Program-made: the position numbers and the translations under genes
The notes under the pieces: generated by a model
Database searches by the model: none
The model's input: the letters and a program-made list of their open reading frames with translations, nothing else
Told to the model about the DNA's origin: nothing
In this document: positions 17,956-26,701 of the stretch, one piece after another
How positions within the stretch are numbered: the stretch's first letter is position 1
How the letters are laid out: the number at the start of each line of letters is the position of its first letter
NCBI GenBank assembly: GCA_025455005.1
Contig: JALONH010000009.1
Coordinates: 37,536-101,535 of the forward strand
Length of the DNA stretch: 64,000 nt
Source of the DNA: Cytophagaceae bacterium
GTDB taxonomy: Bacteria; Bacteroidota; Bacteroidia; Cytophagales; Cytophagaceae
Direction of reading: 5' to 3'

Positions 17956-18000
17956 AGTGTTTTATATTAAATTGTACTACTACGGTTTTAGGTTCGTGAG

Positions 18001-18008
18001 CAAATATA
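18001..18008 (-). promoter_or_regulatory. -7 promoter box for the DUF1573 gene
   Basis: CAAATATA on the plus strand reads TATATTTG on the minus strand, an exact match to TAnnTTTG, 45 bases before the start codon. A clear -33 TTG at the usual spacing is not seen. Confidence 0.5.
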
Positions 18009-18079
18009 CATAAATTATACCAACAATAACGCCAAAAGGTTCCCCTGCGTATAATGATGGAAAAACGGCTTTATTTTAA

Positions 18080-18087
18080 TAAGTTTG
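18080..18087 (+). promoter_or_regulatory. -7 promoter box for the fused E1 gene
   Basis: TAAGTTTG matches TAnnTTTG, 29 bases before the GTG start at 18117. No convincing -33 element is seen. Confidence 0.45.
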
Positions 18088-18116
18088 TAACTTGTAGGTA
18101 ACCATATAGGACGCAC

Positions 18117-20522
18117 GTGAATAGTAGTGAATTAACTCGAGAACAATCTCTTACGAAAGAAGAAATTCTAAACGATTACCGGATTGCTTGCGAAAGTAGG
18201 CAGGCCAGTATTTTGGCTCGTAAAGAAGTGTTCATGGGGAAAGCAAAGTTTGGAATTTTTGGAACGGGAAAAGAGTTAGCCCAAATTTGCATGGCTAAAT
18301 ACTTTCAGCCCGGTGATTTTAGATCCGGTTATTACAGAGATCAAACATTTGTAATGGCTACGGGAGAATTGACAATTGAACAATATTTTGCTCAATTGTA
18401 TGCTCATGCTGACATCGAATACGACCCACATTCCGGCGGTCGAATGATGATAGGACATTATTCAACTCGTAATTTAGATGCGCAAGGTAGGTTTAAAGAT
18501 CTAACTAAAATTAAAACTTCTACGCCCGATATTTCACCTACCGGAGCTCAAATGCCTCGTTTGGTTGGTTTGGCATGGGCCTCAAAATTATATAGACAAA
18601 ATCCTGCATTACATTCCTTAACTCAATTCAGTAATCATGGGAATGAAGTAGCATTCGGTACAATAGGAAACGGAGCTGTGGCAGAAGGGGTATTTTTCGA
18701 AGCCATGAATGCAGCGGGTGTATTGCAAATACCCATGTTGATGTCTATTTGGGATGACAGTTATGCAATATCTGTAACTCAAGAATATCAAACTACTAAA
18801 ACAGATATTGCGGCTTTGTTTGAAGGTTTCAGAAGGGATCATCAAGAGCGAGGTATTGAAATAGTAAAAGCTAAAGGCTGGGATTATGAAGAATTGTGTT
18901 ATGCTTACCGAGAAGGGGTAAGACTCTGCAGAGAACAACATATACCCGTATTGTTACATGTATACGATTTAACACAACCCTTAGGTCATTCTACTTCCGG
19001 CTCGCATGAACGGTATAAATCAAAGGAGCGATTGCAATGGGAAGAGGCGTATGATTGTAATGTGAAATTTAAAGAATGGATCCTTTCAAACGGTATTGCA
19101 ACGGAAGATGCATTAGAATCGATTGAAGCGGCAGCGTTGGTACATGTAAAAGAATCGCGTCAACGCGCTTGGGATAATTATTTAAAATCGGTTAAACAAG
19201 ACCAACAAAAAGCGATTGATTTGTTGCGACGTGCAGCCGGGCAAAGTGTGCATGCAACTGTTCTGAATCAATTGGCTCAACAATTAGAAAAAGAACAGAA
19301 TCCCTATCGTTCGGATTCTGTTAAAGCAATAAAAAAGAGCCTTCGATTAACCGCACAAGAAAACCTAGAAGTACATTCCGACTTAAGAGCTTGGACAACT
19401 CGAGTGACAAAAGAAAATGTCGAGCGTTATAATTCCTTTTTGTATAGTCAGTCGGTTGAATCTGCTTTATTAGTTCCGGAAGTTAAGCCGGAGTATGATC
19501 CGGAAGCACCATTAGTGGATGGTAGAGAAGTGGTGCAACGTAATTTTGATGCATTATTAGCAAAAGACCCTCGAATCATTGCATTTGGAGAAGATGTGGG
19601 AGTGATAGGAGACGTTAACCAAGGTTTTGCCGGTTTGCAAGAAAAATATGGAGAGATACGAGTTACCGACACCGGAATTCGTGAAACGACCATTGTAGGT
19701 CAAGCTATCGGTGCAGCTATGCGGGGCTTACGCCCTATCGCTGAAATACAATATTTAGATTATATTTATTATTGTATCCAAATCTTAGCAGATGATGTAT
19801 CGTCACTTCATTACCGTTCTGCCGGAGGGCATAAAGCGCCTTTGATTGTACGAACACGAGGACATCGATTGGAAGGTATGTTCCACTCCGGTTCTCCTAT
19901 ACAGATGATACTTGGAGCTATTCGAGGTATCTTTTTCTGTGTTCCAAGAAACCTGACACAGGCTGCGGGAATGTATAACACTTTGTTACAAGGCGACGAA
20001 CCAGCATTGGTAATCGAAAGTTTAAATGCGTACCGTTTAAAAGAAAAATTACCGACAAACTTAGGAACGTTTACCGTACCCATGGGAGTTCCGGAAGTTT
20101 TACGTAGAGGTGAAGATGTCACCATCGTGACCTATGGTTCGATGTGTCGTATCGTTCAAGAAGCAGCTAATGAATTATCGACACTGGGCATATCTGTTGA
20201 AATTATAGATGTACAAACGTTATTACCGTTTGATATTCATCATACCATTGTAGATTCCATTAAGAAAACCAATCGAGTGATTTTCGCAGATGAAGATGTT
20301 CAAGGGGGAGCTTCGGCCTATATGATGCAACAAGTCTTAGAAAAACAAAAAGCATGGAACTATCTGGATGCAGAACCAAGAACAATTTCTGCAAAAGATA
20401 ATCGTCCGGCATATTCTACAGATGGGGATTATTATTCTAAACCAAGTGCGGATGACGTTATGGACTTGGTCTACGAAATGATGCACGAAAGCAATCCTCA
20501 ACGCTTTCCCGCTTTATATTAA
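18117..20522 (+). CDS. 2-oxo-acid dehydrogenase E1, fused alpha and beta subunits
   Basis: An 801-residue thiamine-diphosphate enzyme in which E1 alpha (about residues 20-350) and E1 beta (about 465-795) are one chain, the form usual in Bacteroidota for branched-chain or pyruvate-type dehydrogenases. The alpha ThDP motif reads GNGAVAEG … WDDSYAIS, so the usual GDG…NN residues are exchanged to N and D. The beta part has FGEDVGVIGDVNQGFAGLQ and RVIFADEDVQGGA. The E1 decarboxylates a 2-oxo acid and acylates lipoyl-E2. No E2 or E3 gene is adjacent. The start is GTG, with no ATG nearby in frame. Confidence 0.92.
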   Translation: MNSSELTREQSLTKEEILNDYRIACESRQASILARKEVFMGKAKFGIFGTGKELAQICMAKYFQPGDFRSGYYRDQTFVMATGELTIEQYFAQLYAHADIEYDPHSGGRMMIGHYSTRNLDAQGRFKDLTKIKTSTPDISPTGAQMPRLVGLAWASKLYRQNPALHSLTQFSNHGNEVAFGTIGNGAVAEGVFFEAMNAAGVLQIPMLMSIWDDSYAISVTQEYQTTKTDIAALFEGFRRDHQERGIEIVKAKGWDYEELCYAYREGVRLCREQHIPVLLHVYDLTQPLGHSTSGSHERYKSKERLQWEEAYDCNVKFKEWILSNGIATEDALESIEAAALVHVKESRQRAWDNYLKSVKQDQQKAIDLLRRAAGQSVHATVLNQLAQQLEKEQNPYRSDSVKAIKKSLRLTAQENLEVHSDLRAWTTRVTKENVERYNSFLYSQSVESALLVPEVKPEYDPEAPLVDGREVVQRNFDALLAKDPRIIAFGEDVGVIGDVNQGFAGLQEKYGEIRVTDTGIRETTIVGQAIGAAMRGLRPIAEIQYLDYIYYCIQILADDVSSLHYRSAGGHKAPLIVRTRGHRLEGMFHSGSPIQMILGAIRGIFFCVPRNLTQAAGMYNTLLQGDEPALVIESLNAYRLKEKLPTNLGTFTVPMGVPEVLRRGEDVTIVTYGSMCRIVQEAANELSTLGISVEIIDVQTLLPFDIHHTIVDSIKKTNRVIFADEDVQGGASAYMMQQVLEKQKAWNYLDAEPRTISAKDNRPAYSTDGDYYSKPSADDVMDLVYEMMHESNPQRFPALY

Positions 20523-20532
20523 TGAATAGGGT

Positions 20533-21039
20533 TTATCGCCAAAGTACAAAGGAGTCGGTTGTCACCCACTGACTAAAGTTACCGGCGCGATCCTTTATTT
20601 GAACATCAAAGCGCAACGTATCAAGTGGAAAAAGAGGGCCGGGAGGAATTCCCGGTCGGATGAAAGTAACCGAGCGGGTAATAGTTCCATCTATAGGACC
20701 GGATGCAGTGAGAGGGGATAATAAAGGTAATTTTCCATTATAATCTAAACCGGTAAACAATACTTCGGAAAACACACCGCCTGATTTTTTAAATACTTTT
20801 AAAAAGTAATCATTCGCCTGTGGAGGGTCATTACCCAAATCGCCGTTCCCATCTTGAAATCGAATCGTGATAAATACAGAATCCACTCGAGCTAAAGTAT
20901 TAACGTCAGTTCCAACCGTAACTCTTAGGTTATCAAACTGAATGGAAGGTTGATCAGGATAACCCGGCGCTCTCTTACAGGACGCTGAAAGAAGAAAGAG
21001 AATAAAAAAAATACTATATACTAGACCTTTCCGCAACAT
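20533..21039 (-). CDS. Conserved lipoprotein
   Basis: A 168-residue predicted lipoprotein: hydrophobic N-terminus, lipobox LSASC with Cys at 21, then a beta-rich body containing VFITIRFQDGNGDLGNDPP, a calcium-binding-like acidic loop, and a C-terminal strand segment DRAGNFSQWVTTDSFVL. The general type is a Bacteroidota outer-membrane-associated lipoprotein of unknown role. It converges on the E1 gene with 10 bases between their stops, and is divergent from the LuxE-like gene. Confidence 0.75.
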   Translation of the reverse strand: MLRKGLVYSIFFILFLLSASCKRAPGYPDQPSIQFDNLRVTVGTDVNTLARVDSVFITIRFQDGNGDLGNDPPQANDYFLKVFKKSGGVFSEVLFTGLDYNGKLPLLSPLTASGPIDGTITRSVTFIRPGIPPGPLFPLDTLRFDVQIKDRAGNFSQWVTTDSFVLWR

Positions 21040-21073
21040 TGTTTTTTATTTGTATTAAAGATACGGACTTCTT

Positions 21074-22069
21074 ATGTCATTTCGAAACGAAGTTAAAGAC
21101 ATACTCTTACATCGACCACATACTATTAACGAAGATTTTTGGTTGGAAGTATTCCGATATCAATACCAAAGCACCCCGGTGTATCAAACCTATTGTCAAT
21201 ATTTGAAGCGAAGACCCCATAACGTAACTTCCATCTTACAAATTCCTTACTTACCCATTTCTTTGTTTAAAACACAAAAGGTGTTGGTAGAAGGATTAAT
21301 CGAAACCAAATCATTTTATAGTAGTGGAACTACGGGATCTAGTCGGTCTACACATTATGTTGTCGATACAGAGTGGTATACTAACCGATCGCTTCAATTG
21401 TTTCAAGCGGCTTATGGTAGTATACAGGAATATGTAATACTTGCCGTTTTACCTTCTTACCAAGAAAATCCTTCATCCTCTTTGTTGTTCATGTTAGATG
21501 GTTTCATTCGGTCTACGAAGCATCCTTTATCCGGCTATTATCCTCTGGATAAAGAAGCTCTAAGCCGAGTTTTACCTCAACTTCCATCGGACAAGAAGGT
21601 ATTGTTGTGGGGAGTGACTTATGCTTGTTTGGATTTAGCAGAATCCGGTTGGAAATGGGACTCAGCAGTAAATGTGACGGTGTTGGAAACCGGGGGTATG
21701 AAAGGAAGAAGGCAAGAGTGGACACGCACCCATGTGCACCATGTATTAAAAGAGGCATGGGGAATCCCATCCGTTCATTCGGAATATGGCATGACAGAGA
21801 TGCTCTCTCAGCTTTATTCAACCGGAGATGGGCTATTGGATGTACCAAAGGGGGTGGAGGTAAGCATACGAGAACTACAAGATCCACTCAACATCTATGA
21901 AGAAGAAGGAAAAAGTGGAGGGATAAACATTATGGATGCAGCCAATATTGATTCTTGTGTGTTTATAGAAGTGCAAGATATAGGTAAAAAAATAGGGGAT
22001 AAGGTTGAAATTTTGGGTAGAACAGATACGAGTGATATTCGAGGGTGTAATTTGTTGTATACGGGGTAA
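21074..22069 (+). CDS. LuxE-like acyl-protein synthetase/acyltransferase
   Basis: A 331-residue protein of the acyl-adenylating superfamily, close to LuxE/acyl-protein synthetases. The nucleotide-binding loop is FYSSGTTGSSRSTH near residues 80-93; further blocks are VTVLETGGMKGRRQE, SEYGMTEMLSQLY (the adenylate-forming YGxTE motif) and GRTDTSDIRGCN near the C-terminus. LuxE activates fatty acids in lux operons; Bacteroidota homologues occur alone and their substrate is unknown. There are no lux genes here. The Ser residue in the activation loop and the YGMTE motif support catalytic activity. Confidence 0.82.
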   Translation: MSFRNEVKDILLHRPHTINEDFWLEVFRYQYQSTPVYQTYCQYLKRRPHNVTSILQIPYLPISLFKTQKVLVEGLIETKSFYSSGTTGSSRSTHYVVDTEWYTNRSLQLFQAAYGSIQEYVILAVLPSYQENPSSSLLFMLDGFIRSTKHPLSGYYPLDKEALSRVLPQLPSDKKVLLWGVTYACLDLAESGWKWDSAVNVTVLETGGMKGRRQEWTRTHVHHVLKEAWGIPSVHSEYGMTEMLSQLYSTGDGLLDVPKGVEVSIRELQDPLNIYEEEGKSGGINIMDAANIDSCVFIEVQDIGKKIGDKVEILGRTDTSDIRGCNLLYTG

Positions 22070-22197
22070 AGCAAGGTGGAGCAGTCTAACTTACTGTATA
22101 TCGGCGGTTTGAATTTAAAATATCCCAAGTGGTATTAAATTTTAGAAAAATATGAAGTTCAATCGTTGGGATTCTTTTAATATTTCGTGATTTTATA

Positions 22198-22205
22198 TAT
22201 TTTTG
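22198..22205 (+). promoter_or_regulatory. -7 promoter box of the small lipoprotein gene
   Basis: TATTTTTG matches TAnnTTTG exactly, 31 bases before the ATG at 22237. Confidence 0.55.
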
Positions 22206-22236
22206 TATAGAAACAATCTAAAACGATCACGACCGA

Positions 22237-22359
22237 ATGAAAGCGAGCATTGTATTTGTAGCAGTAGCAGTTGTAGCATTAGTAGCAGCATCATGTGCAC
22301 CACATAGAACATGTCCAACATATACTAAACAAACTACAACCGTAGAGAAACCTTCTTAA
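22237..22359 (+). CDS. 40-residue lipoprotein
   Basis: This small gene has an ATG at 22237 and TAA at 22357-22359. The product begins with MKAS, then an alanine/valine-rich hydrophobic helix and a lipobox LVAASC (Cys at residue 20), leaving a mature tail of about 21 residues with one more Cys and several Thr. A matched -7 box upstream and a terminator hairpin downstream mark it as a complete one-gene transcript. Such tiny lipoproteins are frequent in Bacteroidota and are of unknown function. Confidence 0.75.
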   Translation: MKASIVFVAVAVVALVAASCAPHRTCPTYTKQTTTVEKPS

Positions 22360-22378
22360 TTAGTATATAAAGAAAAAC

Positions 22379-22410
22379 AAAAGTCTTCCCTTATATGGAA
22401 GACTTTTTTT
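22379..22410. terminator. Bidirectional terminator overlapping the cellulase stop
   Basis: An 11-bp perfect stem (AAAAGTCTTCC 22379-22389, GGAAGACTTTT 22397-22407) is followed by more T. It ends the small lipoprotein gene; in the other direction its right arm contains the last codons of the GH5 gene. Confidence 0.85.
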
Positions 22411-23419
22411 GTTTTAGTTTTTTCTTGTACAAAAGATAATTGTATAACTCATTTTTATATTTTTGTATTAATACCTTTCTAATATATACACCAGAAGCAG
22501 ATAACATATAATCTTCCCATTCGCTTATACCAGCTTTAGGTTTTAAGATTGCAGATGTTTCATTTTTATGAGATACAGACCAATTACACCAACTTAACTT
22601 ATACTTTTCCATAAACTCAAACCACTCATTTGTTGCATTGTATCCTAACTCACCATCACCAGTATAATCACAATCACCAAACTCAGTTACAAAAATAGCT
22701 ATACCCATTTTCATTGCTTTTTCAGCTTCATCTCTTAGATATTTACCATGTGAAACAGCATAAAAATGTAGTGTATACATAATGTTTTTTTCAATTATAG
22801 GATTTGATGCTGCTTCGGTAACCATTTGAGACCATTGCCTAGTACCTACAATAATAATATTATCAGAATCATTTTTACGAATCGTGGATATAATGTCTTC
22901 TGCATAAGGTTTAATTTGATTTGTCCAACTTGCATCTTGTAAAGGTTCATTAAAAATTTCATATAAGACATTAGGGTATTTACTATACTTTTTTGACATT
23001 TTTTCAAAAAAAGATTTAGCTAAAGCAGGATTTTTGTGAGCTTTATGGCTATGATAATCTATTATAACATAAATACCTAAATCGATAGCCGCTTCTATAA
23101 CTGTACAAATTTTCTCTTCTTCTATATCTGGATTATATAAATAACCTCCCTCTTCCTCTACACCCATAGCTGCTCGTATAACAGTGCATTTCCAATCTTC
23201 TTTTAGCCATTTTATGGTTTCATAATTATAGTACTCAGGCATCCATTGACTCCAAAATAGTGACATACCTCTTAACTGTACAGTATCTTTGTATTGGCTA
23301 AGTATATAGTTTCCACTTACAGATAAATGACCATATCTGAAAACGATATCTTTTTCAGCTTTTAAATTTGAATGTATTACATTTAATATAAGTAATACTA
23401 ACAGAATGCTTTTTTTCAT
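22391..23419 (-). CDS. GH5 family endoglucanase (cellulase)
   Basis: A 342-residue secreted enzyme. A signal peptide (to about residue 20) is followed by one GH5 barrel. The pattern LRGMSLFWSQWMPEYYN matches subfamily GH5_2 endoglucanases; the acid/base is Glu158 in IFNEPL and the nucleophile Glu246 in VTEFGD. It should cut beta-1,4-glucan. ATG 23419 was chosen over an upstream one at 23446 because MKKSILLVLL is a proper signal peptide. The DNA here is visibly richer in A+T than the neighbours and has no CCGG. The next gene upstream on the same strand encodes an AraC-type membrane regulator. Confidence 0.9.
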   Translation of the reverse strand: MKKSILLVLLILNVIHSNLKAEKDIVFRYGHLSVSGNYILSQYKDTVQLRGMSLFWSQWMPEYYNYETIKWLKEDWKCTVIRAAMGVEEEGGYLYNPDIEEEKICTVIEAAIDLGIYVIIDYHSHKAHKNPALAKSFFEKMSKKYSKYPNVLYEIFNEPLQDASWTNQIKPYAEDIISTIRKNDSDNIIIVGTRQWSQMVTEAASNPIIEKNIMYTLHFYAVSHGKYLRDEAEKAMKMGIAIFVTEFGDCDYTGDGELGYNATNEWFEFMEKYKLSWCNWSVSHKNETSAILKPKAGISEWEDYMLSASGVYIRKVLIQKYKNELYNYLLYKKKLKQKKSSI

Positions 23420-23471
23420 ATAATGGTTTTGTTTTCTGTTAAACATAAACCATAATAAAACAAAAACGTTG

Positions 23472-23489
23472 GTATTATTTAAATAATAC
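23472..23489. promoter_or_regulatory. Perfect 18-bp palindrome upstream of the cellulase
   Basis: GTATTATTTAAATAATAC is its own complement and lies 53-70 bases before the cellulase start. The 11-mer AATACTTTGCA occurs just after it (from 23485) and again near 23550. These are candidate sites for the neighbouring AraC-type regulator; all is A+T only, so chance is not excluded. Confidence 0.4.
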
Positions 23490-23558
23490 TTTGCATTATT
23501 TTAACTAATTGATCGGTAGAAGATTATATAAGTTTTGTAAAAAAAATAAAATACTTTG

Positions 23559-23566
23559 CAAAACTA
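23559..23566 (-). promoter_or_regulatory. Possible -7 promoter box for the cellulase
   Basis: CAAAACTA on the plus strand reads TAGTTTTG on the minus strand, matching TAnnTTTG, about 140 bases before the cellulase start. The long leader makes this tentative. Confidence 0.3.
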
Positions 23567-23673
23567 AATATATATTTAAGTATCAAAAAATCAGACTTTT
23601 ATAGATATGGTGATTTTTTTTACAAAAAGGATTAAAAAGTAATCATTTTTATAAACTATTGATATTTAGATTA

Positions 23674-24816
23674 TTAAATCTTGTTCATTTTTCCTTTTCT
23701 ATAATCTTTTGGTGATATACCTACGGTCTCTTTAAATACTCGATTGAAATGAGAAATATGTCCATAGCCAACTTTATATGCAATGTCTGATATAGGTTCA
23801 TTTACATCTTTTAAAAGACGTTTTGCTTCATTAATTCGGAGTTTATTTAAGTATTGTTTGAAGTTTAATTGGTATTTATCTTTTAATAATAGAGATACTT
23901 TGGAACTTTGAAGTCCTAAGTCTATTTGAATGTTGCTTAAACTTAGTTCAGGATTAGAATAATTAACAGATATATAGGATACAAGGTTTTCTAAATCATT
24001 AACAGATTTATTAACCATATTTACAGGTGTATATTGAATTTCTATTGTTTCGCTTAAAGAAATAGTTTTTCTTTTTCTAATAAGAAGTAAAAGAAATAAA
24101 TAATAAACGATTCCAAAGGATAATAGGTAGCCGTAGAAAATATAAATGTTTTTTGTAAATCGAATTGAATACAAAGTGATTTTATCTTTAACCCCATTTG
24201 GAATTAATTGACAATTTTGAATGTTAATAGAAGCTAATTTATCGAAAGAATAATTGGAAACCTCTTCCTCTTTAATATTTTCTTTTAGATACCACCAGGA
24301 AGGAGTATAAAAATCATCTAATGATAAAGTGTATTTTTTTTGCTTTTGATTTAAATCCAGATCCTTAACGATATACTTTTTTAAATAATTATTATCCTTT
24401 TTAAAAATTGAATTAATGCCTAATAGCATTTGTGGACGTTTAGTTATTGTACCAGCAATATCTATTTCAATAAAATCAAATTCATTAATATTTAATAAAG
24501 TGTTGTTTTGGGAAAGCAAAGTAATTCCTGCATAAGGTGTTGTATTATTTTTTTGAAGTTCATACTCAAATACTATAGAATCAGTGTGATTAATGATAAT
24601 ATTGGATTTCGAATACGATAAAATAGGAGAGTATACAGTATCAGAATAAGAATATACTTTATATAGATTATTTGATGTATTAGGTGTTATGGTTAGGGTT
24701 TTATGTGGTTCTACAATATAAAAGGCTACTATAAAAACAAATAATGGTAATGAAATTAGTAAAAAATAAATTGAATTCAGTTTGAACGGAGCAATTCGCA
24801 TTATATTGAAAAACAT
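23674..24816 (-). CDS. Membrane-anchored AraC-family regulator
   Basis: A 380-residue protein. Hydrophobic helices at about residues 16-35 and 225-247 enclose a predicted periplasmic domain of about 190 residues with no family I recognise; a basic run (RKRK) follows the second helix. Residues about 275-378 form an AraC/HTH_18 domain, including LSNIQIDLGLQSSKVSLLLKDK and the second helix-turn-helix IAYKVGYGHISHFNRVFKE. It is therefore a one-component sensor joining an outside domain to a DNA-binding domain in the membrane. The downstream gene is GH5. The gene is A+T rich and lacks CCGG, suggesting transfer with the cellulase. Confidence 0.85.
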   Translation of the reverse strand: MFFNIMRIAPFKLNSIYFLLISLPLFVFIVAFYIVEPHKTLTITPNTSNNLYKVYSYSDTVYSPILSYSKSNIIINHTDSIVFEYELQKNNTTPYAGITLLSQNNTLLNINEFDFIEIDIAGTITKRPQMLLGINSIFKKDNNYLKKYIVKDLDLNQKQKKYTLSLDDFYTPSWWYLKENIKEEEVSNYSFDKLASINIQNCQLIPNGVKDKITLYSIRFTKNIYIFYGYLLSFGIVYYLFLLLLIRKRKTISLSETIEIQYTPVNMVNKSVNDLENLVSYISVNYSNPELSLSNIQIDLGLQSSKVSLLLKDKYQLNFKQYLNKLRINEAKRLLKDVNEPISDIAYKVGYGHISHFNRVFKETVGISPKDYRKGKMNKI

Positions 24817-24925
24817 AACTTAAACAAATTATATATAAATCTAAGTAAAAATAGACACAAATGTTGTTCTTAATCAAATAATCCTTTAGTCTATACACTT
24901 GAAGAAGTATTATCAATAAGAATAC

Positions 24926-25252
24926 TTAATTACTTACATATTTTAAACCGACTACAGATAGGATTAAGGTTGTTATAAAAAATACTCTCCAAAAATCAGC
25001 CGCTTCTTGAAACAACCAGATTCCGGCAATTGCTGTTCCCACCGCACCGATACCAGTCCAAACAGCATAAGCTGTTCCAATAGGTAAACCTTCCGTTGCT
25101 TTCATCAATAATAACATACTGGCGGTGGACAGAATAAAAAATCCCAAGTACCACCAAAAGGCAACCATACCGATGCTTTCTTTGGCTTTGCCTAAACAAA
25201 TGGCAAATGCTGTTTCTAATAATCCGGCAATAATTAAAATGGTCCAATACAT
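24926..25252 (-). CDS. sugE: SMR family exporter, SugE/Gdx-like
   Basis: A 108-residue protein with four membrane helices. The essential Glu is Glu11 in AGLLETAFA, and LPIGTAYAVWTGIGAVGTAI is the signature of the SugE/Gdx branch, whose characterised members export guanidinium ion or quaternary ammonium. The start is ATG 25252, which aligns with SugE; TTG 25258 would add two residues. There is no room for a guanidine riboswitch between this gene and accC. It forms a single gene with a terminator from accC upstream. Confidence 0.88.
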   Translation of the reverse strand: MYWTILIIAGLLETAFAICLGKAKESIGMVAFWWYLGFFILSTASMLLLMKATEGLPIGTAYAVWTGIGAVGTAIAGIWLFQEAADFWRVFFITTLILSVVGLKYVSN

Positions 25253-25281
25253 ACCCAAAGAATACAGGTTTAAGGCTTGAA

Positions 25282-25313
25282 AAAAGAAAACCCCGAATGA
25301 TCGGGGCTTTCTT
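25282..25313 (-). terminator. Terminator of the accC operon
   Basis: CCCCGA (25291-25296) and TCGGGG (25301-25306) pair around the loop ATGA, extended by flanking A/T pairs, with a T-rich tract on the minus strand. It lies directly after the accC stop. Confidence 0.85.
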
Positions 25314-25317
25314 CAGA

Positions 25318-26664
25318 TTATTTTATGGTACTAAAATCGAAGTCTTCTAAGAACTTGGTTGTAAATTTACCGGAGCGGAACTTAGGGTCATCCATCAATT
25401 TTATATGAAAAGGAATAGTAGTTTTAACACCATCTATTACAAATTCTTGTAAGGCACGTTTCATACGATCGCACGCTTCATCTCGAGTAGGAGCAGTAAC
25501 GATCAGTTTGGCAATCATGGAATCGTAATTCGGAGGTATGGTGTATCCGGTATAGCAATGACTGTCAACACGAACTCCAAATCCACTTGGAATATGGAAG
25601 TTGGTTATTTTTCCGGGAGAAGGTCGGAATCCATTTGCAGCATCTTCCGCATTGATTCTACATTGAATAGAGAATTTTTCAGGAAAGAAGTTTTTCTTTT
25701 CCAATTTAGCACCGGCAGCAACGCGTATTTGCCATTTAACTAAATCGATACCTGTTACTTCTTCTGTAATCGTATGCTCTACTTGTATACGCGTATTCAT
25801 TTCCATGAAGTAGAAGTCACCATTTTTATCCACCAAAAACTCTATCGTTCCGGCTCCTTCATATCGAATGGCTTTTGCGCCTTTGATGGCAGCTTCTCCC
25901 ATTTTATTCCGTAGGCGTTCCGTTAAGATAGGTGAAGGCGTTTCTTCTACTAACTTTTGATGGCGGCGTTGAATAGAACAATCTCTTTCTGACAAGTGAA
26001 CGACTGTCCCGTGTTGATCACCGAGTAATTGTACTTCAATATGACGTGGTTCTTCAACAAATTTCTCTAGATAAATTCCGTCATTACCAAAAGCTGCACC
26101 AGCTTCTTGACGCGCATCAGCCCATGCTTTTTCGAATTCTCGATCGTTTTTAACGATCCGCATTCCTCTACCACCACCACCGGCAGTAGCTTTTAGGATA
26201 ACGGGATATTTAATTTTATTCGCAATTTTAATTCCCTCTTCCACACTACTTAATAAACCATCTGATCCGGGAATACAAGGTACTCCGGCTTTAATCATGG
26301 TAGCTTTTGCAGATGCCTTATCTCCCATGGAATTAATCATTTCAGGGCTAGCGCCTATGAATTTAATTCCATAGTCTCTACATACTTCTGAGAATTTGGC
26401 ATTTTCAGATAGGAAACCATATCCCGGATGAATGGCATCAGCATTTGTAATTTCAGCAGCTGCAATTATATTGGGAATATTTAAATAGGATTGAGCGGAG
26501 GGTGCCGGACCAATACAAACCGCTTCGTCTGCGAAACGGACATGTATACTATCTTTATCAGCGACGGAGTAAACAGCTACAGTTTTTATACCCAATTCTT
26601 TACAGGCACGAATAACACGTAGGGCGATTTCTCCTCGGTTCGCTATTAATACTTTTTTAAACAT
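25318..26664 (-). CDS. accC: Biotin carboxylase of acetyl-CoA carboxylase
   Basis: A 448-residue enzyme that carboxylates biotin on BCCP using ATP and bicarbonate, the first step of malonyl-CoA synthesis. The N-terminus [20 protein letters not shown], the ATP-grasp glycine loop [12 protein letters not shown] and the catalytic block [19 protein letters not shown] are intact. The length is standard. It is the last gene of the DUF177-rpmF-plsX-fabH-accB-accC run and is followed by a terminator. Confidence 0.97.
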   Translation of the reverse strand: MFKKVLIANRGEIALRVIRACKELGIKTVAVYSVADKDSIHVRFADEAVCIGPAPSAQSYLNIPNIIAAAEITNADAIHPGYGFLSENAKFSEVCRDYGIKFIGASPEMINSMGDKASAKATMIKAGVPCIPGSDGLLSSVEEGIKIANKIKYPVILKATAGGGGRGMRIVKNDREFEKAWADARQEAGAAFGNDGIYLEKFVEEPRHIEVQLLGDQHGTVVHLSERDCSIQRRHQKLVEETPSPILTERLRNKMGEAAIKGAKAIRYEGAGTIEFLVDKNGDFYFMEMNTRIQVEHTITEEVTGIDLVKWQIRVAAGAKLEKKNFFPEKFSIQCRINAEDAANGFRPSPGKITNFHIPSGFGVRVDSHCYTGYTIPPNYDSMIAKLIVTAPTRDEACDRMKRALQEFVIDGVKTTIPFHIKLMDDPKFRSGKFTTKFLEDFDFSTIK

Positions 26665-26701
26665 AGAAGGAGGGATTCAAAGAAAGAACGACCGTTAAAT
26701 A

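Noticed and set aside
25253..25317. Guanidine riboswitch upstream of the SMR gene
   Set aside because: The gap of about 65 bases is taken by the accC terminator, and no guanidine-I type structure is visible.
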